64,000 nt of DNA from BCD1 sp942492125 (GTDB lineage: Bacteria; Bacteroidota; Bacteroidia; Chitinophagales; Saprospiraceae): NCBI GenBank assembly GCA_942492125.1, contig CALODM010000013.1, forward strand, positions 1 through 64,000, given 5' to 3'. The notes under the pieces were generated by a model. The model saw nothing but the letters and a program-made list of their open reading frames with translations. It ran no database searches and had not been told where the DNA came from. Positions 28,888 through 38,552 of this stretch are shown piece by piece (position 1 is the first letter of the stretch; each line of letters begins with the position of its first letter). A program made the translations under genes and the position numbers.

Positions 28888-30355
28888 CTAACTCGTCCAG
28901 TCCCGCCAATCTTCCGGATTCCATTTGGTTGTGGTTTTCTTGAGCTTGGTCCAAAAGTGTATAGAGCTTTTTCCCGTGATATCTCCAACGCCGAATCTCG
29001 ATTCGTTCCACCCGCCAAAGGAAAAGGGGTCTCTCGGTACTGGAACGCCGATGTTGACGCCTGTCATGCCGGCACTTACCCGATCCATTACATAACGGGC
29101 CATCCCTCCGTTTTGGGTGAATACAGACGAAGCGTTACCGTAAGGAGAGGCGTTTTCAATAGCTATGGCTCCATCAACATCCTCTGTTCTCATGATGACC
29201 AAAACGGGTCCGAATACTTCTTCCTGCGCAATTTTCATAGTGGGTTTTACAAAATCAATCACGGTGGCTCCCACATAAAATCCGCCTTCTTTGCCAGGTA
29301 CCGAGGCATTTCGTCCGTCTACTAAAACCCGGGCTCCTTCAGCTTCTGCTTCATCGATATATCGTTCGATCCTTTCTTTGGCCGCTTTGGTAATCACAGC
29401 GCCGAGGTTTTCTCCGGGTTTGATCTTCCTGGCTTCTTCGCAAAGTCGATCAATTATATGATCCACCTGTCCAACAGCCACCATAGCGGAGGCAGCCATA
29501 CATCTTTGTCCTGCACAGCCGGACATGGAGGCAGCAATATTGGTCGCTGCCATGTCGGTATGTGCATCCGGGAGTACGATCAGGTGGTTTTTAGCTCCAC
29601 CTAAGTGCAAGGCATCGCTTTTGAGGTTAGAGGTTGCTCGGGCATAAACTATTTTGGCCACCCGGGTGGAGCCGACAAAAGAAACGGCTTCGATATCCGG
29701 GTGGTCACAGATGGCTTCGACGATGGCCCTGTCACCATTGACGAGATTAAAAACACCATCGGGCAGGCCTGCTTCTTTGAGCAGTTGGGCAATTCTCATG
29801 GCGCTCGAAGGAACCATTTCCGAAGGTTTCATGATCATACAATTGCCCAAAGCAATGGCATTGGGAAGCGTCCATAGCGGCACCATGTGAGGGAAATTGA
29901 ATGGTGTAATGGAAGCAACAATACCCAATCGGAACATGGGTGGTTCGGCATTCTACTCCCTGACTGACTTCCTGGATTTCATCATTGATCATTTGAGGAA
30001 GTGAACAGGCGAATTCACACAGTTCCATACCTTTAAGCACTTCAGCTTTTGCTTCATCGTATGTTTTGCCATTTTCTTCGACCACTAACCGGCTTAGGTT
30101 ATCGATATTCTCTTCCAGCAGGTTTGGAATTTATAAAATACCTGAACCCGTTCCCGCAAGGGTTAATGCGGACCAGGCAGGAAATGCTTTTTTGGCAGCA
30201 GTGACAGCCTCGTTGACGCTTTCTGCATCCGATAATGGAACGGTGCTAACTGGTTCGTCCGTCGACGAGGGCTGATTACCTCCAGTGATGGGTGATTATC
30301 CTCTGACGAATTGACCACCAATATAATTTTTGACTTTTGGATAGTTTGAATTCAT
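28888..30355 (-). CDS. mmsA: CoA-acylating (methyl)malonate-semialdehyde dehydrogenase, frameshifted
   Basis: The C-terminal 349 residues are intact (28888-29937) and carry FNFPHMVPLW, VSFVGSTRVAK, the GGAKNH motif that replaces the general-base glutamate of other aldehyde dehydrogenases, and the catalytic cysteine in GCAGQRCMA. The N-terminal third lies in other frames: MNSNYPKVKNYIGGQFV from ATG at 30355 (then an in-frame stop), VSTVPLSDAESVNEAV near 30200, and the MVEENGKTYDEAKAEVLKG segment near 30060. At least three indels are needed. It converts malonate semialdehyde, from beta-alanine, to acetyl-CoA and CO2. It heads the minus-strand group dehydrogenase, aminotransferase, NCS1. Confidence 0.85.
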
Positions 30356-30465
30356 GACTTTTGCGTTTTTCTTTCAGGCAAGATAGCAAAAAAACCGAAT
30401 TTATCTATATCTTAAGCGTGGCTATATAAGTCACGATTTTTGCCTTAACCAACTCGGATAAAACG

Positions 30466-32013
30466 ATGCAGAAGATCTTCAATAATGCTTATGTCCAAAT
30501 TTTAATTGCGATCTTTTTTTCAGTGCTCATTTTTTTCTGATCCCGGATCCGCGTCGGCTGAAGCAAGGTTGACTGGTTCTATGATTATGTTAATGGCCAT
30601 TTTATGGATAACGGAGGCCATCCCTATTCCTGTCACCTCCCTAATTCCATTGTTTTTTCTCCCCATCATTGATGTTAGCATCCCGTTAAGGAGATCTCCC
30701 CTTATTATTCCAAGTCTATTGTATATCTTTTCCTTGGCGGTTTTCTGTTGGCCATGGGATTCCAAAAATCAGGGATTCATAAAAGGATTGCCTTGAATAT
30801 TGTAATAAAATAGGCTCGAGGCCGGGCAGGATCGTTTTGGGCTTTATGATCGCAACAGGATTTTTGAGTATGTGGATTTCCAATACAGCCTCTGTTATGG
30901 TCATGTTACCGGTGGGTTTGTCTGTATTGCATCAGGCAAAGGCCAATGGTTTGGATGGAAAGAACCTTCAGAATTTTGGTTTAGGAATCATGCTTGGGAA
31001 TGGCTTATGCTGCTGATATTGGTGGAATGGCTACCATTATCGGAACTCCTCCTAATCTTGTTTTTATAGAAATGTTTCAGGAACTATTTCCCTAAGGCTC
31101 CGGAAGTCAGTTTCATTGATTGGATGATGATGGGATTGCCGATGTCTTTTGTTTTTATGACTATAGGATGGTTATTACTCGTTAGGGTAATATTTCCTGT
31201 CAAAGGAAAGAAATGCCCTGGGCGGTAGTCAAACAATAAAAAGTCAACTGGAGTCGCTGGGGCTCTATGAGACGTGATGAATTCTTTGCCGGATTGATCT
31301 TTGGATTCAGCGGCCTTGTTATGGATGACTGGCTCTGATATTAATTTTGAATCTTTTACCATCCATGGGTGGCGTTCGATCCTGGGGATTGAAGGGCTTG
31401 GAGATGCGGGAATTGCCATTATGATGGCATCGTTACTTTTCTTAATTCCATCAAAAGACCGGGAGGGTGAACGCCTCCTGGAATGGAAAATGGCAGAAAA
31501 AGTTCCCTGGGGTATTTTACTGTTTTTGGAGGAGGATTTGCGCTGGCCTTTGGTTTTGAAAAATCTGGTTTGGGAGCAATCGTTGGCGAGGCTTTTTCAA
31601 ATATGAGTGTCACTTCGCCGGTATTAGCAGTAGCCGTGATCAATACAGTGCTCACTTTTCTGACCGAAATAACTTCGAATACGGCCATGACCAATCTGAT
31701 TCTTCCCATTTTGGCGGAAGCGTCCGTTTCTCTGCAGATAGATCCCCGGATTCTGATGATTCCTGCTACACTTTCAGCGAGTTGTGCTTTTATGATGCCA
31801 ATAGCTTCGCCAACCCAGGCCATTGTTTTTGGCTCTGGTTATGTGCCTATCCGGAAAATGATGCAGGCGGGAATCTGGTTTAATATTTCGGGAATAATGT
31901 TGGTTACCATTGTGTTTTTGGTGCTGGGGCAGATGATTTTGGGGATCGATATTTCTATTGTTCCTGAATGGATAGAATTGAGTTTTAAAAGATATTACAT
32001 GTGTATTCAGTGA
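30466..32013 (+). pseudogene. SLC13/DASS-family sodium:anion symporter, heavily frameshifted
   Basis: Fragments in all plus frames join into a divalent anion:Na+ symporter: MLMAILWITEAIPIPVTSLIPLFFLP near 30590, FLGGFLLAMGFQKSGIH near 30735, the first SNT motif WISNTASVMVMLPVG near 30880, GGMATIIGTPPNLVF near 31020, then an intact C-terminal half (31483-32013) with the second SNT motif TSNTAMTNLILPI and SPTQAIVFGSGY. Substrates of the family are dicarboxylates or sulfate. At least five frameshifts occur in 1 kb. The gene is divergent from mmsA; 30370-30465 should hold both promoters. Confidence 0.7.
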
Positions 32014-32108
32014 CTGCCGAACGTCAAAAAAAATGGAGGATGGCAGATATGATTTGGGTGAACAAAATTGTTTTTAAATTGGCCGCCAATAGCAACTTCC
32101 CTTACAAC

Positions 32109-34958
32109 ATGAAATTGAAATTTATCTTCGGCATTATAATATGCTGCTCTTCAGGTTTTATGGATTCCGGTATCCGCCCAAACAATAAACAGTGCGGATA
32201 TTGATGCATTTGTAAAACAAACAAAAGCTACCATAAGCTTTAATAAATCAACCCAAGTACCTGGTTTTGTGCGTTTTCCAAGAGATAATCGACTGGTTTT
32301 ACCTGGCATTACTCCCGAAGAAAAGGTTGCTTCATTCTTGGAGCAGCACGGTCGACTTTTCGGTGTTGGTGACCCCGAAACAGAATTGGAATACCTTAAA
32401 ACGGAAACCGATTTTTTAGGCCATAGCCATTTGTTTTATCAACAGAAATATAAGGGAGTTCCTGTCTTTGGGGGAGATTTGCGTTTTCATTTCGATGGAA
32501 CATCCAGGCTTTCTGCCGTAAATGGGGTTTTCATACCTCAGAAAGAAACACCCATATTCCCTTTGTTGAGCGATCAGGTTTTGGAAAGTATTGCCCTCAA
32601 CCATATTGACCAGCAACAATCGGGTAGTTCCAGTATCCCTTCTGAAGTCTTGTCTGCTCAAATGTATATTTTTCGAAAAGGTCTCGTACAACGCCGGCAG
32701 GGAATTGACCATCTCGTTTACGAAATAGAAGTAGGCAATGGGGTTGATGTACTGGAATACGTTTATGTTGATGCGATTAAAGGTGTTGTGGTCGCTCAAT
32801 TTACCGGAACTCATTCGGTATTGTCCAGAAGGGTTTTTGAATCGGATTTTGGCAATCTCGTTTGGGAAGAAGGAAATGCTTTACCAGGCAGCCTCACCTT
32901 GTGGCAACGCAACGAAGTAGAAACGGCAGGCCATACCTATCACTTTTTTAATCATGCTTTTGACTTTGAATCCTATAATGATGCCGGCGCGGTAATGCGT
33001 ACCATCAACAACAACCCCAATTTATCCTGTCCGAATGCCAGTTGGAATGGCAGCACCACCAACTATTGTGACGGAACTGCTTCCGATGATGTTGTTGGCC
33101 ATGAGTGGGCACATGCCTATACCAGTTACACCAGCGGACTGATCTATGCCTGGCAGTCCGGGGCTCTCAACGAATCTTATTCCGACATTTGGGGGGAGGT
33201 GATTGATTTGATTAATAATTATGAAGACGGTGAAGAGGATTTATCCCTAAGAACCGGATGTAACAGCTCCGACAGGTGGTTAATAGGAGAAGATGCCACT
33301 GCTTTTGGAAGCGCCATACGGGATATGTGGGACCCTACCTGTCGGAATGATCCGGGAAAAGTCAGCGATGAAGAATACCGTTGCGGTGACGGAGATTTTG
33401 GAGGTGTACATACCAATTCAGGGGTTAATAATCACGCTTTTTCTTTGTTGGTCGATGGAGACAATTATAATGGACAGAATATTGCTGCGCTTGGATTGAC
33501 AAAAACATCTCATATATTCTGGAGGGCCCAAAGGTATTATTTGACCAGTACAAGTGATTTCAGTGCCCATGCTGATGCTTTGGAAATTTCCTGTAGCGAT
33601 CTGGTAGGCATTGATCTTGAAGGTTTTCTACGGGCAGTTCACCAGCCGGGTTATCCGGAGAAATAATCACCCTGGCTGATTGCCAGGAAGTCTCTGATGC
33701 CATTAATGCCGTTGAGTTTAGACTAGATCCCGCATGTGGGTTTGAACCAATGCTGGCACCTGACCCGCCTGATATCTGTCCCGAAGGAAAATTTAAAAAC
33801 AATATTCTATCGCAGGATTTTGAATCCGGATTAGGCGATTGGAATGTTGTTCAGTTGCCAGAAAATCCATCCACATGGGAAGACCATGATTGGGAAATCA
33901 TAACCAACTTACCGGATAACAGACCCGGAGCAGGAATTTACGGGGCTGATTTGATCACAGGCAATTGCTCTTCTGATTTGGAGAATGGTATTATCAGGCT
34001 TGTAAGCCCCTGGATTACGATTCCGATGACCTCTTCAGATCCGGTGATGTTGGCGTTTTACCATTACGTTTCTTTGGAAAATAAGTGGGATGGCGGAAAT
34101 ATCAAATATAAATTGAATGACGGCTCCTGGAGTTTATTACCTGCATCAGCTTTTACTTTCAATCCCTACAACGATGCCCTTAATGGTGGCAATAATGATA
34201 ATCCCATGGGTGGACAGGCCGCTTTTACCGGAGCAGACGAAGGCTCTGTCTCCGGAAGCTGGGGACAAAGTCAAATAGATTTGAGCCAGTTAGGAGTGGC
34301 TGCCGGAGATCAAATCAGGTTTCGTTGGGAACTGGGGACGGATGGTTGTAATGGCTGGGATGGCTGGTACCTGGATGATATCGTTATTTGTTCTTGTGAA
34401 ACATTCTTACCGATAAATCTTGTTAAATTTTACGCAGAAGCCAGACAGGAGGCAGTATTGCTTTTTTGGGAAACAACCCTGGAGCGAAATAATGCGGGTT
34501 TTGAAATTCAACGCAAAGAAGAAGGCTTGGTTACCTTTGAAAAGGTTGGCTGGGTGACTGGACATGGGGACAGCACGCAACCGTTGAATTACGCATTTGA
34601 AGATAAAACCGTTCAGGGGAAAAAAACTTATTATTACCGGTTAATGCAGGTTGATTTTGATGGCAATCGTACCTTCTCCAACGTGGTTTCCGTTGAAATG
34701 CCTGAAGGTGAATTGGTTACGCTTAATTTGGTGCCAAACCCGGCTACTGGTCTGGTTACTATAATGGTAGAAGGCATTGGCAATAATGACTATTCTGTAG
34801 AGGTTTTTGATACCCAGGGAAATATAGTATTTCAAAATGATTTGATGGGACCGGTAGTTGACTATTTGCTGGATTTGAGCAGTATCAATAGCGGGTTGTA
34901 TTTTGTGAGGATAACCGGTGCTTTTGGTTCGGTGGTCCAGCGATTGGTTGTAGAGTAA
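32109..34958 (+). CDS. Secreted M4-family (thermolysin-like) metallopeptidase with T9SS sorting domain, two frameshifts
   Basis: Signal peptide from ATG at 32109 (MKLKFIFGIIICCSSG); frame shift near 32165 into VSAQTINSADIDAFV. Then FTP and PepSY-like propeptide (32270-32830), M4 catalytic domain with zinc motif VGHEWAHAYT and third ligand in GALNESYSDIWGE, and HTNSGVNNHAFSLL. A second shift near 33655 gives GEIITLADCQEVSDAINAVEF and leads into 33750-34958: a cysteine-containing hinge, a jelly-roll domain with DQIRFRWELGTDGCNGWDGWYLDDI, and a C-terminal sorting domain (LVPNPATGLVTIMVEG). About 950 residues if read through. Extracellular protein digestion is the expected role. Confidence 0.85.
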
Positions 34959-34969
34959 AAAAGAGTCTT

Positions 34970-35524
34970 ATGAATTATTCAACCCTTTGCCTAGGTTTGC
35001 TGTTGCTTTTTTTGGGGATTTCCTGTAAAAAGCAACAGGTAAGTGATACTTCCCGGGATCCTATTGAACGGCAAATTACCCAGGATACCCTTATCCAACA
35101 GGCAGCCCTGGAAATCATCCGGAATGCCTATTACTGCAGCCTCATCACCCTGGATGAACGAGGCGTTGCACGTTCGCGTATTATGGAGCCTTTTTCGCCC
35201 GAAAAAAACTGGGAAATCTGGATGGCTACCAACCCCCTGAGTCGAAAAGTGGCTCAATTGGAAAACAACAATCAAGTCACCCTTCACTATTTTGATCGGG
35301 CCAACCTGGGATACGTTTCCTTAATGGGGAAAGCTTATTTGATACACGATAATAAATACAAAGAACAATACTGGAAAGAGGAATGGAAGGCTTTTTATGC
35401 CAACAGGACAGATGCCTATCTGCTCATTAAATTTGTGCCGGACTGGATAGAAGTCATCAGTGTAAAACACGGCATTAATGGAGATCCGGTGACATGGAAC
35501 CCAGCTAGGAGTGGGGTGAGGTGA
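34970..35524 (+). CDS. Lipoprotein with pyridoxamine-phosphate-oxidase-like split-barrel domain
   Basis: 184 residues. A lipoprotein signal (LLLLFLGISCKK, cysteine at about 19) precedes a flavin-binding split barrel: AYYCSLITLDERGVARSRIMEPFSP, IWMATNPLSRKVAQLENNNQVTLHYFD, YVSLMGKAYL. Members of this general-stress-protein-26-like group bind FMN or F420 in the cytoplasm; export with a lipid anchor is unusual. It starts 11 nt after the peptidase gene. Cofactor and substrate cannot be told from the sequence. Confidence 0.8.
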   Translation: MNYSTLCLGLLLLFLGISCKKQQVSDTSRDPIERQITQDTLIQQAALEIIRNAYYCSLITLDERGVARSRIMEPFSPEKNWEIWMATNPLSRKVAQLENNNQVTLHYFDRANLGYVSLMGKAYLIHDNKYKEQYWKEEWKAFYANRTDAYLLIKFVPDWIEVISVKHGINGDPVTWNPARSGVR

Positions 35525-35670
35525 GTATCTGGTTTGGTGCGGTTTCAAGTTGTTTTAAAGTTATTTCAGTTAGTTCCTCGGTAAGCACTGTGCCTTCTCT
35601 GTGCTAAATTACAAACGTTTATTTCTAGTTTTACCTGTTTTTCGAGATGGAAATATATCTAAAATTGGAT

Positions 35671-36046
35671 ATTCAAGCATCCACTCATTCAAGCCCTCAC
35701 TCATTCAAGCCTTCACTCATTCAAGCCTTCACTCATTCAAGCATCCACTCATTCAAGCATTCTCTCATTCTCATTCAAGCCTTCTCTCATTCAAGCCTTC
35801 TCTCATTCAAGCCCTCTCTCATTCAAGCATCCACTCATTCAAGCCTTCACTCATTCAAGCATTCAAGCCCTCACTCATTCAAGCCTTCACTCATTCAAGC
35901 CTCCACTCATTCAAGCCTCCACTCATTCAAGCATACACTCATTCAAGCATCCACTCATTCAAGCCTTCACTCATTCAAGCCCTCACTCATTCAAGCCCTC
36001 ACTCATTCAAGCCCTCACTCATTCAAGCATTCTCTCATTCAAGCAT
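35671..36046. repeat. 16-bp minisatellite upstream of coaD
   Basis: About 23 copies of a 16-bp unit, typically CATTCAAGCCTTCACT, with variation at only a few positions (CC/CA then TT/CT/CC/TC, and CACT/CTCT). One short 8-nt unit and one 6-nt insertion occur. The array ends about 60 nt before the coaD start codon. No spacers as in CRISPR. The unit length is not a multiple of three and creates no stop, so two plus frames stay open for about 400 nt. Confidence 0.95.
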
Positions 36047-36106
36047 TTTGTAATCCCCCATAGATTTACAATATTTACACCTGATTTTCAGACAGCAAAC
36101 CTAATC

Positions 36107-36586
36107 ATGAAAAAAATTGCCGTTTTCCCCGGGTCATTTGATCCCATTACCATCGGACATTATGATTTGATCAAAAGAGCTTTACCTTTATTTGATGAGA
36201 TTGTGGTTGCTGTAGGTATCAATTCTCAGAAAAAAACCCTTTTTACCCTGGAACAAAGGATGTCCTGGCTGGAAGAAGTTTTTTCCGATGAGGATAATGT
36301 AAGTGTGGATTTTTTTGAAAAACTGACGGTAGATTTTTGTCAGAAAATTGGTGCCCAATATCTTATAAGGGGCTTGCGGAATGCTTCTGATTTTGACTAT
36401 GAAAAAACCATCTCGCAGCTGAATAATATTCTCGGCCATGGGCTGGAAACTATCTTTCTCATCAGTAAACCGGAGTATTCTCACATCAGCTCCACCATTG
36501 TCCGCGAGATCATCAAAGGAGGAGGGGATGCCTCTCCGTTTTTACCTAAAGAAATTAAAATTAATGGCGTAAAGCCGAAGTGGTAA
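36107..36586 (+). CDS. coaD: Phosphopantetheine adenylyltransferase
   Basis: 159 residues, the normal length. The nucleotidyltransferase signature is FPGSFDPITIGH with the catalytic H18; RGLRNASDFDYE and the C-terminal HISSTIVRE motif complete the active site. It catalyses the ATP-dependent adenylation of 4'-phosphopantetheine, the penultimate step of CoA synthesis, in the cytoplasm. The 16-bp minisatellite lies in its immediate upstream region and could affect expression. It converges on the DUF368 gene over a shared hairpin. Confidence 0.95.
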   Translation: MKKIAVFPGSFDPITIGHYDLIKRALPLFDEIVVAVGINSQKKTLFTLEQRMSWLEEVFSDEDNVSVDFFEKLTVDFCQKIGAQYLIRGLRNASDFDYEKTISQLNNILGHGLETIFLISKPEYSHISSTIVREIIKGGGDASPFLPKEIKINGVKPKW

Positions 36587-36593
36587 GCGTATA

Positions 36594-36647
36594 ATTCAGG
36601 GTTTAACTTGAAGTTGAATGTCGTCAACTTGAAGTTAAACCCTGAAT
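36594..36647. terminator. 24-bp inverted repeat shared by convergent genes
   Basis: Arms 36594-36617 and 36624-36647 (ATTCAGGGTTTAACTTGAAG and following TTGA) pair with one mismatch and a 6-nt loop. The right arm contains the last codons and stop of the DUF368 gene. Probably a bidirectional terminator for coaD and DUF368; no T run follows. Confidence 0.7.
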
Positions 36648-37577
36648 ATTCTCCTCCGGTTTTTCATACCTTGACATCAAATAAACCGCCAGGAGACCAA
36701 AAACGATGGCAACAATCACTCCAACCGTCAAGGCGTCACCTTGATAGACTCCAGGCATTACGTTTTTTTCAATAAAAGGCACTTCCTCTCCCTTACTGTT
36801 GGTGCGGTATTCCAGTACATTGCGCCAGGGCCATATCTTGTTAAGCGATCCCAGCATGAATCCTGTCAGAACGGCCATGGTCTGATCATGGTAGCGGGCA
36901 AAGGTCCAGGATAGTAACCTGGAGAATAAGGCCAGACCCAGGAGGCACCCCAGACCGAAAACGCCGGTAATGATCAGGCTTTCCATCTGGAAAGTTTTTA
37001 AAGCGTCCTTAACTGTAGGGATGATGATGGTGTACATCCCGAGCAATAAGAGAATAAAACTACCGGAAATGCCAGGCAAGATCAGTGCACAGATGGCCAG
37101 GGCTCCGGAAAGAAAAACAAAAGGCAGACTTTCACTACCCTGACCGGGATTGACCACGGTGATATAATAGGCAACGACCGTTCCAATAATCAAGGCCAGT
37201 ACGGTTACCCAATTCCATTTTTTTACCTGCTTGCCAACATAGATGATAGAGGCAGCGATCAGTCCGAAGAAGAATCCCCAAACGAGAGTAGGGTAGGTTT
37301 CCAGTAAATGGGTAATCGTGAAAATGCCTCCTACGAGTCCGGTTACCATACCTCCTATGAGAAAAAGCAGAAAAGTCCCATCCGCTTTTTGCCAGGCAGC
37401 TTTCAGGCCTTCTTTTCTCAAAGTACCAATGATGCCTGGATTAAGGATAACCTTAATGGCATTGATCAGGCGTTCATAAATTCCTGTGATAAAAGCTATC
37501 GTTCCGCCGGATACTCCCGGGATCACTTCAGCGATACCCATTGCCATGCCTTTAAAAATCAGCGCTGTTCTGTTCAT
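36624..37577 (-). CDS. DUF368 membrane protein, probable undecaprenyl-phosphate transporter
   Basis: 317 residues with about nine hydrophobic helices. The family signature is at the N-terminus, MAMGIAEVIPGVSGGTIAFITGIYERLI, and is echoed by the second-half motif ICALILPGISGSFILLLLGMY, showing the internal duplication of DUF368. Members (PopT) were recently shown to recycle undecaprenyl phosphate across the inner membrane, which is essential for wall polymer export. The last codons lie inside the inverted repeat at 36594-36647. Confidence 0.88.
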   Translation of the reverse strand: MNRTALIFKGMAMGIAEVIPGVSGGTIAFITGIYERLINAIKVILNPGIIGTLRKEGLKAAWQKADGTFLLFLIGGMVTGLVGGIFTITHLLETYPTLVWGFFFGLIAASIIYVGKQVKKWNWVTVLALIIGTVVAYYITVVNPGQGSESLPFVFLSGALAICALILPGISGSFILLLLGMYTIIIPTVKDALKTFQMESLIITGVFGLGCLLGLALFSRLLSWTFARYHDQTMAVLTGFMLGSLNKIWPWRNVLEYRTNSKGEEVPFIEKNVMPGVYQGDALTVGVIVAIVFGLLAVYLMSRYEKPEENIQGLTSS

Positions 37578-37893
37578 GACAGCAAAAGTGAGAAAATTAT
37601 TTTAGAGTCGGAAAGGAAGGGGCGGAAAAGTAGCAGTTCTCAGCCCTCAGCAGCGTTTCGGTGAACCGGAGTCTGTGATTCAAAGTCCCCGTATGACTTT
37701 TTACTTTCGCGAGGCGTCACTTTGGGACTACTAAAAATCTCTTCCAAAAGATGGGGTAAAATACTGGTGCAGTGTACCTGTACCTAGAATCGTTCAATTA
37801 GGAACCAGACGAATAAAAAATTTTGACGAGCAGCTATCCAGGGGCGGCAGTTTCCAAGAGTTCGCTTTCTTCCGTCTTCAGTCCCGGCAATAT
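37578..37893. other. Intergenic region, nothing recognised
   Basis: About 316 nt between two minus-strand genes. No convincing ORF, RNA gene, repeat or strong hairpin was seen; it should contain the DUF368 promoter. Confidence 0.4.
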
Positions 37894-38415
37894 TTAAACC
37901 CAATTCACCTCAATACCTCTTTGTTGCCATTGTTCGATGATTTTATCCATTTGTTTGAGCATGTAATAGGAGTCAACGAGAAAATCAAATTTTTGGAATT
38001 GCCCGTTTTGTTCGATTATGATGAAATTCTTTTTGGGTTTACCTTTCATTTCCTGGGCAATATCAGCAATGGATTCCTGGGGCATACCGAAGTCTTTGTT
38101 CAGCATGATTTTTTTGGTTTTAGTAAGATCAAAGGAACCAAATATTTCATTATTGGCAGACTTCAGGTCTATTTGATCCACACCAATTTCAATCATTTTA
38201 TTGCTACTTATGTCTTTTATTCGCTGTTGATTATTTTTCATTATTAAAAGCAGCAAAAAATAAATCACTAAAGCAATCAAAACAATCCATACAGGTCTTT
38301 CAAAAAAATTGGCCAAAATAGCAGCGGGTATAGCGGTTGCCAATCCTATGAAAAGTTCCTTTCGCTTCAAGCTGTAATAGACAGGACTTTCGATAATTTT
38401 TGCTTTAAATGCCAT
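37894..38415 (-). CDS. Two-TM hypothetical protein with a soluble C-terminal domain
   Basis: 173 residues. Two adjacent hydrophobic helices (LFIGLATAIPAAILANFF and VWIVLIALVIYFLLLLIM) are followed by a domain of alternating strands and one C-terminal helix (YYMLKQMDKIIEQWQQRG), which looks like the YcxB or PH-like membrane-tethered domains. That likeness is by eye. No catalytic motif. It starts 137 nt after the end of the subtilisin gene on the same strand. Function unknown. Confidence 0.65.
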   Translation of the reverse strand: MAFKAKIIESPVYYSLKRKELFIGLATAIPAAILANFFERPVWIVLIALVIYFLLLLIMKNNQQRIKDISSNKMIEIGVDQIDLKSANNEIFGSFDLTKTKKIMLNKDFGMPQESIADIAQEMKGKPKKNFIIIEQNGQFQKFDFLVDSYYMLKQMDKIIEQWQQRGIEVNWV

Positions 38416-38552
38416 GAATTAGAACATTTATTTTCTTGAATATTTGAACTTTGATTAGCAGCAATACCAGAACCTTACCGGCACGATGTGCAAGGGATAT
38501 CGCGTTCGCTCCAAGGACCAGTACCAGTTTGCAGCCTCTACAACCCGCAATC

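Noticed and set aside
35671..36046. CRISPR array
   Set aside because: Units are directly joined and nearly uniform at 16 bp, with no unique spacers and no cas genes.
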